This document shows, one piece after another, positions 35,826-47,670 of a DNA stretch of 64,000 nucleotides (positions are counted from its first letter, which is position 1; every line of letters starts with the position of its first letter). Both the position numbers and the translations under genes were made by a program. The notes under the pieces were generated by a model that saw only the letters and a list, made by a program, of their open reading frames with translations, did no database searches and had not been told where the DNA came from. Location of the stretch: positions 66,714,440 through 66,778,439 of the forward strand of contig CM060702.1 in NCBI GenBank assembly GCA_030686995.1, written 5' to 3'. This stretch comes from Artemisia argyi (lineage: Eukaryota > Streptophyta > Magnoliopsida > Asterales > Asteraceae).

Positions 35826-38195
35826 AATACCCTTACACTTGAGATTTGCTTGTCCTCAAGCAAATGCGCTTTTATTCTAATCAAAATACAAGTTAGGGGT
35901 CATTTAACACTAATATAAAAGTAATTACAACAAATAATCATTCCACTAAAAACCAAAACAAGCACGGAGGTCATACACTAGCACCTCAAAAATAGTGTTT
36001 AGATACTCACATCTCTCGGGTGTAATAAAGTATATATCACAATATGGAAATGGAAAACATCTCTCACTTCCTGTCATAGCAAATAGATTACCATAGGCTT
36101 GGGAAAGGATTGAACCTCCACCACTTGGCGTAAGCACCTAGGATAAACTATTAAAGAGGTCTTTTAAAGGGTTATAACGTTAGGTGTAGGGATATGGAAA
36201 ACACGGTTTTGTTGGATAAAGGCTATATTTACTGGTGGCGAGTTAATCATCTTGGTTAATTATATGTATAATATGGCGTTGCTAAACCAAGACTCGACTC
36301 AACTTAAGCTAATAAATCAAAAATAACAAAAACATAAAACAAACATAGAATGAAACGGGATGGTAGTTCGTATGTTTTTCTCTTTTCTTTTTCTATTTTT
36401 TTCTTTTTCTTTCTTTGTTTTTCAATAATTTTTTTTTTCATACACTCTTACCCTACCATCCAAAATAATACATCATAGGGAATGTACATTGCCCTTACAC
36501 TTGAATTTTTACATACTTTACAATAAACTACTCTAATGACTCGAATCAAGATAATCAAAACACTTGTAGTACTTTTTAAGATTAATGCACATATGGGGGT
36601 AATAATTTGATGTTCTTCCCCATTACTCCATAACACAAGTACTTTACCCAAGAGTCCCAATCGTCCCAAAACAATATGTACACAATATGACTCGACTTAG
36701 CAACCATGTAATCAATTAGATATTTAACTAAGGGTTTAAACATGTAACAATAATCCACTAAAGATGAGTGCATACAAGGAAGGCTAAGGCGATTTGGTTG
36801 CACATTTGGGTGGGTTGTAACAAATTCTTCCTTTAAGTAAGATGCTTAAAGTTAGAAACAAAAAGATAGGCTTGCAGGGGTGTACTAGGGGTATCGTGTA
36901 CTAAAAATGAGTACAATGCTAAGGTGTGGGAAAAATTAATTGACTTTACTAGTCAAGTGATATGACTTAAATGGTCAAGTAATTATGATACGACTTTAAA
37001 CACAAGGGTGATCCTAATGCCTCTTATCATGTAGTAAATCCTACTACACGAACGTAGTCTCACTAGCGGTCTCGGGATGCATCACTAACGCAAGTTCTAG
37101 AATCTAAATGCTACCGTACACTCATAGGCACTAATAATAAATGCTTTTCCTATCAAATCTAAAGGCGAACGTCACATATTTGGGTGGAAAAATTTTCTGA
37201 ATTGTACGATTTTGTGCTAGTCATACAACTCCTATCCATGAGACGCTTGTTAAGGCTAAAGTTTCACTCCTAAATGTTGTAAAAAAATTTAAATTTGGCG
37301 CTAAAATTGCACTAACAAGTATTTCTCCTAGTCTTATTACACACCTACCATCAAACAAACAAACTCAAGTGCAATAGTATCCTATAAGGTATCATCATTT
37401 ACTCTCGTCTTACACTTAGGATGAACATTGTCCCCAATGTTCAATTAAAGGATGTAAAAGTAAAATAGGTAAAAGAATGAAAACAAATGCTCCCCTAATT
37501 CGTTCGATGTGGATAGTGTGTCAACAAGGTTAGATCTTCCTCCAAGAAAATGAACGTTGAAAGCTTCCCTTCCAGAAATATAAATCATCTTCTTGTCATA
37601 TATAACCTGTTAAACCTGAGAAAACAATCAAGGCAACCTCGCATAAAATCGGAGGCAATCTATATATACTAACAAATTCTAGAAAGCAATTTAAGATATA
37701 ATGCTTGCGGAATGAATGTTTGCAGATTTCCTGGAGTTTATAAAACTAAAGAATCAACCAAAACTTTAAAACTCCGGTATAAACAAAACTCGCAAAATTT
37801 TTCAGAATTTTGGCACCTGACGCCGTCAGGTTTTAACTCCTGACGCCATCAGAATGTTCCTGGAAAAATCTTATGTTAAGTTTCTGGAAAATTTCTAGAA
37901 AAACTCATGCCTTATTTCCTGGAAAAACCTGCAAAACACCATTATGACTCGATACAAGCATTTGACTCTAACAAATACTAATATACATGTTCATTTAATA
38001 TTGTGGCAAATCATGATCATTTTCGTTCTTATAAACAAATTTGAGTTTCCCCTTACACTTAGCTTTTGCAAAATACCTTTATATGAAGTTAAGACAAAGT
38101 TAACAACAAAATAAAGCATTTTCACAATTTAATTTGAAACATGATCTACCAACAATAAAAATAAGACATGCATATGGAAACAAATAAAATCAAAC
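35826..38195 (-). other. Noncoding 3' interior of Athila-like element B
   Basis: Begins (minus sense) with the polypurine tract next to the LTR and the GAGGACAAGCAA motif. It then runs through about 2.4 kb without a conserved frame. It includes a pyrimidine-rich run at 36380-36440 and a perfect palindrome CCTGACGCCGTCAGG at 37816-37830 with a decayed partner near 37849. It ends at the CAAAC target duplication of the chromovirus. Confidence 0.6.
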
Positions 38196-41086
38196 TGTCA
38201 CAACCCGCTATTTCCCAGGTCAATACTATTTTCTAAACTCGAATTTAAATTCTTGGCATTTAAGTCAAATCAATTTACATGAGCTCTTTACTTGAATCGA
38301 CGCGAGTTTTTAAATAAATTCTAAGAACTCTAGGACTTAGGCTAATTTTAGTCCACAATGCTCCGGTACCTTGCTCCATCTCCAGTTCACAATTTTATAC
38401 TATGAAACAAAATTCTATTCTTTAAACACTTACGGTTTTAAATTCAACAAATGTTAATTTTTATTCACGAATTTAATACTCGACAAACCCGATTTTCTCA
38501 ACAATTATTTTTAGAGTATTTTTATACTTCCAAAATTATTACAAAAGTCCCAAAAATATTTTTCGACGTCCAAGTTAAATTCTTTACATCTTACATTTAA
38601 TTACGTATAACTTTCGTTAACTACTAAACTAATACCCAATACATATTTTTACTACCCAATACATTCAATATATATATTTTATACAAATTAAACACATTTT
38701 CTTTCTATCTTAGACAATGAGCCGACCCCCCCCCCCCCCCTATATTGTATTAAAATTTCACTATAAATCTACCAAAATTTCAACCTTATAATCATGTGAG
38801 ACATGTAATTAATTTTTGGTGGCTAGAGCAACTCATTTGCCCCCCTCCTTTTCCTTAAAATTCGGCAACCACAAGGACAATGCATAAGATATTTTTGACC
38901 AATATTTGACCCATTTGGTTATATATATACCTAAACCTAGTTACCATTTTTAGTTACAAAGAAAACTAATCACCTCCCCACACATACTCACCATTCGATC
39001 CACCCAAGGAGCAAGGAAGAAAAGAGAGCTTGTTGGTTACTTACAAGAGTACTAAGGGTAGTTTAACAAGGGTTTGGACAACTAATCTTGGGGTTACACA
39101 AGTGTTTTACAACTCTCATATCCCTAATCACTTTGTAAGTAATCTTACACTGCTAATACTTCATGATTTTCATGATTTTCATGATTTTCATGCTTGTTGA
39201 GTATCTATACTTAGTTATCACTTGGTACATGTTGATAAATCTTTACATCCACCTTGATCTTTTAGCAAGAAAATATATGTTTTGAATAAGTTTTGATTAA
39301 AAGAAAATTTGTTAGTAAAAATCTTTACAAGGAAATGATGAAAACTTTATATTTACATGTATGTTAGTAGATATGTAGTTTTAAATATTTGGATGATCTT
39401 GTACATAGACTTTGAATATTGCTAGGATCACTATCGTGGAGTTGATAGTTGATGGATGAGATAGGACTAGATTTGGAGTTGTTGTCAAGAGGTTATAACA
39501 AATAGAACACTAGGAAAAATAGTTTGACACTATTGATGTTGAATCTGTCCCATTCGACTTCCCACAGAAAAATCAGTAACACCACTACTATATTAGGCTA
39601 GAAATAAAGAAAATAGACTTAATAATGAAAATATAGCCGCTTGAACGAGTTAAAACAGACTTATAACGAAAAAGATATGCTATTTTCAAGATTTAACGAT
39701 GAAAACTATATTTTCTGAAAATATTAAAACTGTCCCGATTTTCTAACTATGAAAACTGAGGTTTAATGATATTTAGACTAGCCGAGACCTTGAAAATACT
39801 AGAGTACACTTGAATACCTTTGCGGGAATATATAAAATTTGAGAAACGGAACTACGACGCAAAAGTTATAGTCCAATGAAGTTACGACGAAACAATAAAT
39901 TTTGACAGCTTATTATTTTGCTATTAGAAAAGCTGTTAGAATATATAAATTGGATTTTTAGACACTTTAAGGTGTATTTTGGCTAAAATGACGTACATAA
40001 AAATGGTAGAACATTATGTATACTTATTAGGTGCGTTAGAGATTTTCAAAATACTTATTTACAAGACGACTAAGGTTTGGTCATGAGATTTACTAGTCAC
40101 ATTTTCTAAAAAGGTGGATGATTTAAATAAGAGATCACCTTGATTTACCTACATTTTTGACGATAAAAATTACAACAAGTACAAGTGATAATATAGTGTA
40201 TGACTTGCATGCTTGACCTCGTTTTCGAACCTAAGACATATGCATTATTTAGGTTGCGATTAGAGTTACCGGACTTTATTTCCAACTACTATTTTGCCAC
40301 TCGGGATTACTTTTGCTAAGGTGAGTCATAGCCCCACTTGTACACTTTTATTACATGATTTCAAATGCTTGGGGTGGAAATACACTGCTTTACTTTATTG
40401 CGGACATAAGTACAAAACTGTTACATTGCCTGAGTTACCGATTACTGCCACTAAAGTCCCCTTTATCATGAACCGTTAATTACATGCGTGTAAGCGCGAA
40501 TGCTATGAATAGATCTATTTGGGTTGACACCCCGTCCGAGTTGGTCGCGCCAACCTGTTAAACTGACGCATATCATTCGGATTATTTCCGAGTGTCTGGC
40601 AAACACTTGCTTGAGGCATTATTATACTTGACTGCATACGATTACGTTGAGCTTCGGGGTCATGAGCTTATGGCATTGTATTTTATTTATGGGTTAACGT
40701 TGTATTTGTTGTAATGGTTATCCCTACTGAAAATCTTGTGTTCCGCGAAATACTTGTTTACTTAAACCTATGAACTCACCAACAATTATGTTGACGTTTT
40801 AGCGTGTATTTTCAGGTAACTAGATAAAGTTTGCATAAGTATGATGGAGTACGCTAGAGTCACGTTTTGGATGCACATCATGATGAAGATGTCTTTACTT
40901 TACTTAGCGTTTGATTTTGTGTTTTGAACGTGAACTTTGATGTTTTGTAAAACTTTATGTTAAATCAAACGCTTGTTTTAAAATGACTCACTTAGAGGTC
41001 ATTCTTTATTTCCTTGTACTTTGAATGCCATGAAAGTCGCGCCCTCGGGTTCCATTCCGCTGCGACCCAAATCTGTGGGTGTGACA
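38196..41086 (+). repeat. Chromovirus 5' LTR
   Basis: 2891 bp, TGTCACAACC...GGGTGTGACA. TATATATA at 38920-38927 with an upstream CCAAT-like stretch is the likely promoter. A poly-C run lies near 38727. The predicted intron is 40321-40815. Inside it lie the palindrome AATAGATCTATT (40508-40519) and the GGGT-TGAC-ACCC hairpin (40521-40532). The block 39820-40080 is alignable with the array LTR (minus strand, about 9360-9640), showing common descent of the two LTRs. Confidence 0.9.
40321..40815 (+). other. Predicted LTR intron (chromovirus 5' LTR)
   Basis: Donor AAG|GTGAGTCATAGCCCCAC at 40320/40321 and acceptor TGTATTTTCAG ending at 40815. Branch candidate TTGAC at 40791-40795, with its A 21 bases before the acceptor and TATGAACTCACCAAC just upstream. 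The PBS lies after the acceptor and would stay in a spliced RNA. NA3 is inserted within the matching intron of the 3' LTR. Confidence 0.5.
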
Positions 41087-41089
41087 GAT

Positions 41090-41147
41090 TGGTACCAGAG
41101 CCAAGGTTATAGAGAACTAGGATGCATCATTGACTCTAGACTATAAC
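41090..41147 (+). promoter_or_regulatory. PBS and PBS-proximal hairpin (chromovirus)
   Basis: TGGTACCAGAGCC (41090-41102) matches initiator Met tRNA with one difference. It is followed by arms GTTATAG (41106-41112) and CTATAAC (41141-41147) and an inner CTAG/CTAG stem (41117-41120, 41136-41139). The layout matches the three noncoding families. Confidence 0.7.
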
Positions 41148-41302
41148 CACTAGGTCACGACACTTCATTACATCATGATGTGCGTAGGCGATTACTATAC
41201 ATGCTTTCATTTACTCATTTTATACAAGTTACTTATACTTATATTTAAACTATACTTATACTCATATGTATGTATTTTCTTATTGACCTGGTCAACAACG
41301 AC

Positions 41303-42610
41303 ATGTCCTCATCCACTGATCCCATTATCATTTCCTCAGACTCGGACATAGAGGACACCTCATCGTCCCCTACCGCTCCAGTATCACCTGCTATTCCATC
41401 CCTCGCACACTCTGGCGATATCTCCACAGAGACTGAGCCGTTTTAGGATGATGAGACTACACCTACTCCACAGATACCATCATTAGTACCAGTTACCTCT
41501 ACCCTCCCATCACCATCGATTGCACCATCCTCATTACCATTACCTTCCTCTACTCACCCTCAGACTATAGTTATCCCATCACCACCCCCTGTCTACGGGC
41601 CACTGACATATGATCAGTACTTAGAGACTCAGCAGTGGCTATCACCTGATGATGTTGCACCACCATCTGCATCATCTTTTTGACCACCTCCATACATGTT
41701 ACCCTCTTATGTTACACCACCAGTTTTCACCTATCGTCAGACTACTACTGTTCCACTACCACCATCATCTGGAGCTATTCCAAACACTATTCTACCGCCT
41801 CGTAAGAGGTCTTTCACCATACTACCCTCACCATCTGACCCTTACGCCCAGGCTGCTGCCGAGGCATATGATCAACCCAAAGCCCGTCGTAGAGTCGACG
41901 CACGCATGTGGTCATTCATTCCAAATACTCTTAGTGATTGGAGGTACGAGGAGGGTACACCTAGTACCTATGAGTTAGGTGAGAGCTCATCTATGGTTGG
42001 TGCCCGAGTCCTTCCGGTCACTCGAGAGCCTATTCATCGTACTATCCCTCTATTGATTGCTAGGTTGGTTCGTCATGAGGACCGACTTGACCGAGTCTTT
42101 GATCGTCTCCATGATTTTCCTTTGAGTCGCATCTGTGATTTAGAGGGGGATGTTGCCCTCTTGTTGGATGGTCGAGGGGACATCCAACAGACTGTCACTG
42201 GATTAGGGACTACCCTGGACCAGACTCTTGAGCAGGTTGCAGATTTACAGAGTCAGCTTGCACAGCATCAGGAGGATCAGTATTCCTCAGCTGCAGATGC
42301 CCATGATAAGCGAGAGGCACTTAGAGACCAGCTAGGGATTGCTATGACACGTATTACTGAGTTGGAGGAGCAGGATGCTCGCAGGAGAGATGAGATCTTA
42401 GAGCTTCATGAGAGTATCCAACATGAGCGTCATATGAGGGGACGCCTCACAGATCAGCATCTTTTAGATCGTGCTAGGATTACCACTTTGGTGCGTACTG
42501 TTGAGGAGTCTCAGACACGCCAGGGGCTGACTGATGACATCATAGCTAGCTTGACCAGGCAGATCAGAGAGCTCCAGAGTCGCTTGGGTATTCCACTCGG
42601 TGGTTTCTAG
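41303..42610 (+). pseudogene. Extra coiled-coil ORF upstream of gag, two stops
   Basis: One frame of 435 codons from ATG 41303 to TAG 42608-42610, interrupted by TAG at 41444-41446 and TGA at 41681-41683; the piece after the second stop is intact (41696-42610). The N-terminal half is Pro/Ser/Thr-rich and acidic at its start. The C-terminal half (from about 42060) is rich in Leu, Gln, Glu and Arg with heptad-like spacing, including DQLGIAMTRITELEEQDARR, and should form a long coiled coil. It ends about 500 bases before gag. I do not recognise a named family. Extra ORFs in gypsy elements are known, and a structural or RNA-binding partner role would be a guess. Confidence 0.6.
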
Positions 42611-43125
42611 ACTAGACTAGTATCTTATGTAGCTTTTGTATCTATACCCTAGCCACGGGGTGTGTGGCATAACTAAAGACGCTTGTGATATTTTGTATGT
42701 TGTACAAAACCGTAACAAGTTATGTAGACTTATGGTATGATGCTATATGATGATATCGGCCTATGTTAGCCGAGATTTTCCATGTATTATTCATGTGTGT
42801 TGTGGTTGATCTACGCATACTAGGATTATGTCTATGGTTGACTCTTATCACATTATACTCTTATCATGATTTATCCTTGTCGTGATATATTTCTATCATT
42901 GTCATGGTTGTATCTACTTATGATGTGAATATATTATGGCTATTATGATTTATTATGGTTGACTTTTATTCCTATAGTGATTCATTCTTGTCATGAATTA
43001 CTCCTATCCTTGTAGTTGATCTTGTTGTGATTTGTATATGTCATGGTTATATGTATATGCTTGTGATGACCTTTGTTACTCGTGGATCCTAACCATTGTT
43101 ATTTCTTGTGATTAGAAGAACAATG
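42611..43125 (+). other. Spacer between extra ORF and gag
   Basis: About 515 bases, noncoding, with repeated CTTATCATGA/TTGTCATG-like words (42840-43060) that look like a degenerate short repeat. It may hold whatever signal allows gag translation downstream of the extra ORF; nothing specific is recognisable. Confidence 0.4.
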
Positions 43126-46100
43126 CCACCAAAGAAACAAAGCATGAGTACAGCAGCTATCGATCGACTTGTTGCTCAACGAGTTGCTGAACAAGTTACT
43201 GCTGCTATGGCTGAATACGAGACCAATAGCAACAGTGGCAACGGCGGGGAATCCAGTGGAATTGCGACCAGGGTTGAACCCGCGGCCCGTGGATGTACTT
43301 ACAGGGAATTTTTGGTTTGTAAGCCACAGACTTTTAGCGGCACTAAAGGAGCCATTGGTTTGGTAAGATGGTTCGAGAAGTTGGAATTAGTTTTCCATAT
43401 GTGTAAATGCGCGGAGGACTGTAAGGTGACATATGCTACTGGTACCTTGCTAGACGGTGCCTTGTCATGGTGGAACGCTTATGCTCAATCAGTGGGGATT
43501 GATACTGCTTTTGAAACACCATGGGCTGATTTTAAGGAAATGATGATGGCTGAGTATTGTCCAAGAATTGAGGTTCAAAAGATGGAAGTCGAGTTTTGCA
43601 ACTTAGCTGTGAAAGGAGTGGACATTGCTGCTTATACTACGCGATACCATGAATTGTCTACTCTCTGTCCGGAAATGGTTTCCACTACACGGAAAAGGAT
43701 TGAGAGGTACATCTGGGGACTTCCGCCCAATATCCAGGGAAATGTCACATCTTCTAAGCCAAGTACTCTGGACGAGGCAATCCGAATGTCTCACAATTTA
43801 ATGGACCAAGTTGTTTGAGCAAGGGCTGCTCGAGATGGGAATACTAATAACCGCAACAACAACAACAACCGCTACAACAATCGAAACAACAAGAGGAAAT
43901 GGGATACAACTCAGGGAGGAAATGCTACACCATAACCAAATAAGAAACAAGAAGTGGTTAAGGCTTATGCAGCAGGCTCAGCCGAGAACAAGGGATATGG
44001 CAGAACTCTTCCTAAGTGTGACAAGTGCCAACGTCACCACAATCTAGGGCCATGCCCTCCACTATGTGGTAACTGCAAGAAGATGGGTCATATGACCAAG
44101 GACTGCAGAATTCCTACTCCTGCAACAAATCAGAGGATTCCCGGTACATGTTTTGGATGCGGCGAAATGGGACACTACAAGAATAATTGCCCAAAGGATA
44201 AGAATAAGGGAGCGGAAACTCAGAATAATGGAGCTCGGGGAAGAGTCTACAATCTCCGAGGAAGGGAAGCTAGAGAAGACCCGAACGTTGTTACGGGTAC
44301 GTTCCTTCTCAATAATCATTATGCTTCAGTTTTATTTGATTCGGGTGCCGATAGAAGTTTTGTGTCTACTACTTTTGCTATTTTACTTAACATCGCACCA
44401 ACCACTCTAAACACTATCTATAAGATTGAATTAGCTAACGGTGATGTAGTTGACTCTGACACCATAATCTGCGGTTGTACCTTTAAATTCCTAAACCATC
44501 CATTTCATATCGATCTCATCCCTATTGAACTCGGTAGTTTTGACGTCATAATTGGAATGGATTGGCTATCCAAACATCACGCAAGAATTATTTGCAATGA
44601 AAAGGTTGTTCATCTCCCTTATAATGGCGAAACCTTGATTATTCGTGGTGAACGAAGCGGAACTCGATTGAACATAATATCATGTATTAAGACCGAAAAG
44701 TACATAAAGAAAGGATGTTATGCTTTTCTAGCACACATAACCGAAAAGAAATCGGATGAGAAACGACTGGAAGATGTACCAATTATCCGAGATTTTCCAG
44801 AGGTCTTTCTCGAGGAATTGCCAGGACTACCACCTACCCGACAAGTCGAGTTTCATATTGATTTGATTCCAGGAGCTGCACCAGTAGCTAGAGCACCCTA
44901 CCGACTAGCACCATCTGAGTTGCAAGAGTTGTCTAATCAGTTACAAGAACTGTTAGACAATGGATTCATCAGACCAAGTTCCTCGCCTTGGGGAGCACCT
45001 GTTTTATTTGTAAAGAAGAAGGATGGATCTTTCCGAATGTGTATAGATTATCGTGAGCTAAACAAGTTAACAGTGAAGAACCGTTACCCACTCCCAAGAA
45101 TCGACGATTTGTTCGATCAGTTGCAAGGCTCCAAATTTTACTCAAAGATTGATTTGAGGTCGGGTTATCATCAGCTTAGAGTACGGGAAGAAGATATCCC
45201 GAAAACGACCTTCAGGACTCGTTATAGTCACTACGAGTTCCAAGTGATGCCGTTTGGATTAACTAACGCGCCGGCAGTATTTATGGATCTCATGAATCGC
45301 GTGTGCAAGCCGTATTTGGACAAATTTGTAATTATGTTCATTGACGACATACTAATCTACTCTAAAAGCGAAGAAGAGCACGAAGAACATCTCAAGACTA
45401 TCTTAGAATTGCTCAAGAATGAGAAGTTGTATGCAATGTTTTCAAAGTGTGATTTCTGGATTCGGAAAGTACAATTTCTAGGACACGTAATTGATAGTCA
45501 AGGACTGCATGTTGATCCCGCTAAGATTGAGGCTATCAAAGATTGGGAAACACCTAAGACTCCCACTGAAATTCGTCAATTTCTAGGTCTTGCTGGGTAT
45601 TATAGAAGGTTCATCGAAGGTTTCTTTAAGATAGCTAAGCCTTTGACCAAGTTGACACTGAAGAACTAGAAGTACGAATGGGGAGAGAAACAAGAATCTG
45701 CCTTCCAGTTGTTGAAACAAAAACTTTGCAGTGCGCCGATTTTGGCATTGCCCGAAGGAATGGAAAATTTTGTAGTTTATTGTGATGCTTCACATAAAGG
45801 GCTTGGGGCTATGTTAATACAGAAGGAAAAAGTCATAGCTTACGCTTCTCGACAACTCAAGGTGCATGAGAAGAATTATACCACTCATGACTTAGAGTTA
45901 GGAGTAGTTGTCTTTGCACTAAAGATTTGGAGACATTATCTCTATGGCACTAAGTGTACAGTGTACACGGATCACAAAAGCCTCCAACACATCTTAGATC
46001 AGAAAGAGCTTAATATGAGGCAACGCCGTTGGTTAGAATTGCTCAGCGATTATGATTGTGAAATTCGATACCACCCGGGCAAAGCAAATGCCGTAGCAGA

Positions 46101-47634
46101 TGCTCTTAGTAGGAAAGAGCGAGTTAAACCTCTAAGAGTAAGATCACTGGGCATGACCATTTGTTCACCTCTCCCATCTAAAATTCTCAAGGCCCAGACC
46201 GAGGCACTTAAAGCAGAGAATCGACCTAAGGAGAATCTCTACGGTATGCCAGAAAGTAAGAATGGTTTTACAAAGAGAGTAGATGGGACGTTATGCTTGA
46301 AAGAGAGAAGTTGGATACCACATTTTGGTGGCTTACGAGATTTGATCATGCACGAATCACACAAGTCGAAGTATTCCATACACCCAGGTTCTGATAAGAT
46401 GTATCAGGATCTTAAGAAGCTTTATTGGTGGCCGAACATGAAGGCTAACATTGCCACTTATGTCAGTAAATGTCTTACTTGTTCCAAAGTTAAGGCCGAA
46501 TACCAGAAGCCGTCTGGTTTACTACAACAACCAGAGCTTCCTCAATGGAAATGGGAGCGTATTACCATGGATTTCATCACTAAACTTCCTAAAACTCCAA
46601 GCGGTCACGATGCGATTTGGGTGATCGTTGATCGTTTCACCAAGTCAGCTCATTTTATACCTATTAAGGAAACCTATAAGATGGAGAAGTTAGCCAGAAT
46701 TTACACCAAGGAGATTGTATCTAGACATGGTGTACCAGTTTCGATTATTTCAGATCGAGATAGTCGATTCACTTCAAGATTTTGGGAATTACTTAACGAT
46801 TCCTTTGGATCCCGCCTCGATATGAGCACGGCCTATCATCCGCAAACCGATGGTCAGAGTGAGAGAACCATCCAAACACTAGAAGACATGCTCCGTGCCT
46901 GTGTGATCGATTTCGGGAATAGTTGGGATGATCATTTGCCATTGATTGAGTTTTCCTACAACAATAGTTATCACACAAGCATAAAGGCCGCACCAATCGA
47001 AGCATTATACGGTAGAAAATGTCGATCACCTATCTGTTGGGTTGAAGTAGGAGATGCTCAACTCACCGGTCCGGACATTGTCCACGAAACGACCGAGAAA
47101 ATTTTTCAGATTCGGAACAGACTAAAAGCTGCTAGAGATCGTCAAAAGAGTTACGCTGACGTGAGACGTAAGCCCTTGGAATTCAAAGTTGGCGACGTGG
47201 TAATGTTGAAGGTATCGCCTTGGAAAGGCGTTATACGATTTGGAAAATGCGGGAAGTTAAGCCCCAGGTTCATTGGACCATTTAAGATTTTGGCTCGAGT
47301 CGGTCCGGTAGCCTACAGGCTTGAGCTTCCGCCCGAGCTCAGCAGTGTGCACAATATGTTTCATGTTTCCAATCTCAAGAAGTGCTTAGCTGACGAATCC
47401 CTCATCATTCCGTTAGAAGAGATTCAACTCGATGACAAGCTTAACTTTATCGAAGAACCAGTAGAGATAATGGATCGTAATGTCAAGCAGTTGAAACATA
47501 GTCGAATTCCTATCGTCAAGGTTCACTGGAATTCTCAACGAGGTCCCGAGTTCACTTGGGAACGAGAAGACCAGATTCGTCAAAAGTACCCCCATCTCTT
47601 CACTAATACCACCCCAACGACCAACGCTGACTGA
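43126..47634 (+). pseudogene. gag-pol: Chromovirus gag-pol polyprotein with three stops
   Basis: Single frame from ATG 43126 (MPPKKQS) to TGA 47632-47634, broken by TGA 43816-43818, TAA 43933-43935 and TAG 45667-45669, with no frameshift seen. Domains in order: Retrotrans_gag capsid region (43290-43810); Asn-rich linker; two CCHC knuckles, [14 protein letters not shown] and [14 protein letters not shown] (44065-44190); aspartic protease with DSGA (44338); reverse transcriptase with FIDD catalytic motif (about 45338); RNase H starting [15 protein letters not shown]; integrase with HHCC finger and catalytic Asp 46569, Asp 46753 and Glu 46861; a GPF-type module; and a chromodomain (47440-47615) that would tether integration to methylated histone H3. 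Catalytic residues remain in place, so inactivation looks recent relative to sequence decay. Confidence 0.9.
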
Positions 47635-47670
47635 ATCTCGCGGACGAGATTCCCTTTTAGGGGGGTAGAA
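47633..47670 (+). promoter_or_regulatory. GGA-loop hairpin and polypurine tract (chromovirus)
   Basis: Arms GAATCTCG (47633-47640) and CGAGATTC (47645-47652), perfect 8 bp with loop CGGA. The stem starts within the polyprotein stop codon. It is followed by the tract TTTTAGGGGGGTAGAA up to the 3' LTR at 47671. The array element has the same structure with compensated stem bases. Confidence 0.7.

Noticed and set aside
36448..36803. Minus-strand frames of 73 codons in element B interior
   Set aside because: Overlapping, hydrophobic, AT-driven frames with no motif, in a known noncoding region of such elements.
40318..40340. TGAGTCA as a GCN4/AP-1-like enhancer shared by the LTRs
   Set aside because: NA1 lacks TGAGTCA but keeps AAGGTGAGT, so the splice-donor reading explains the conservation better; a double role is not excluded.
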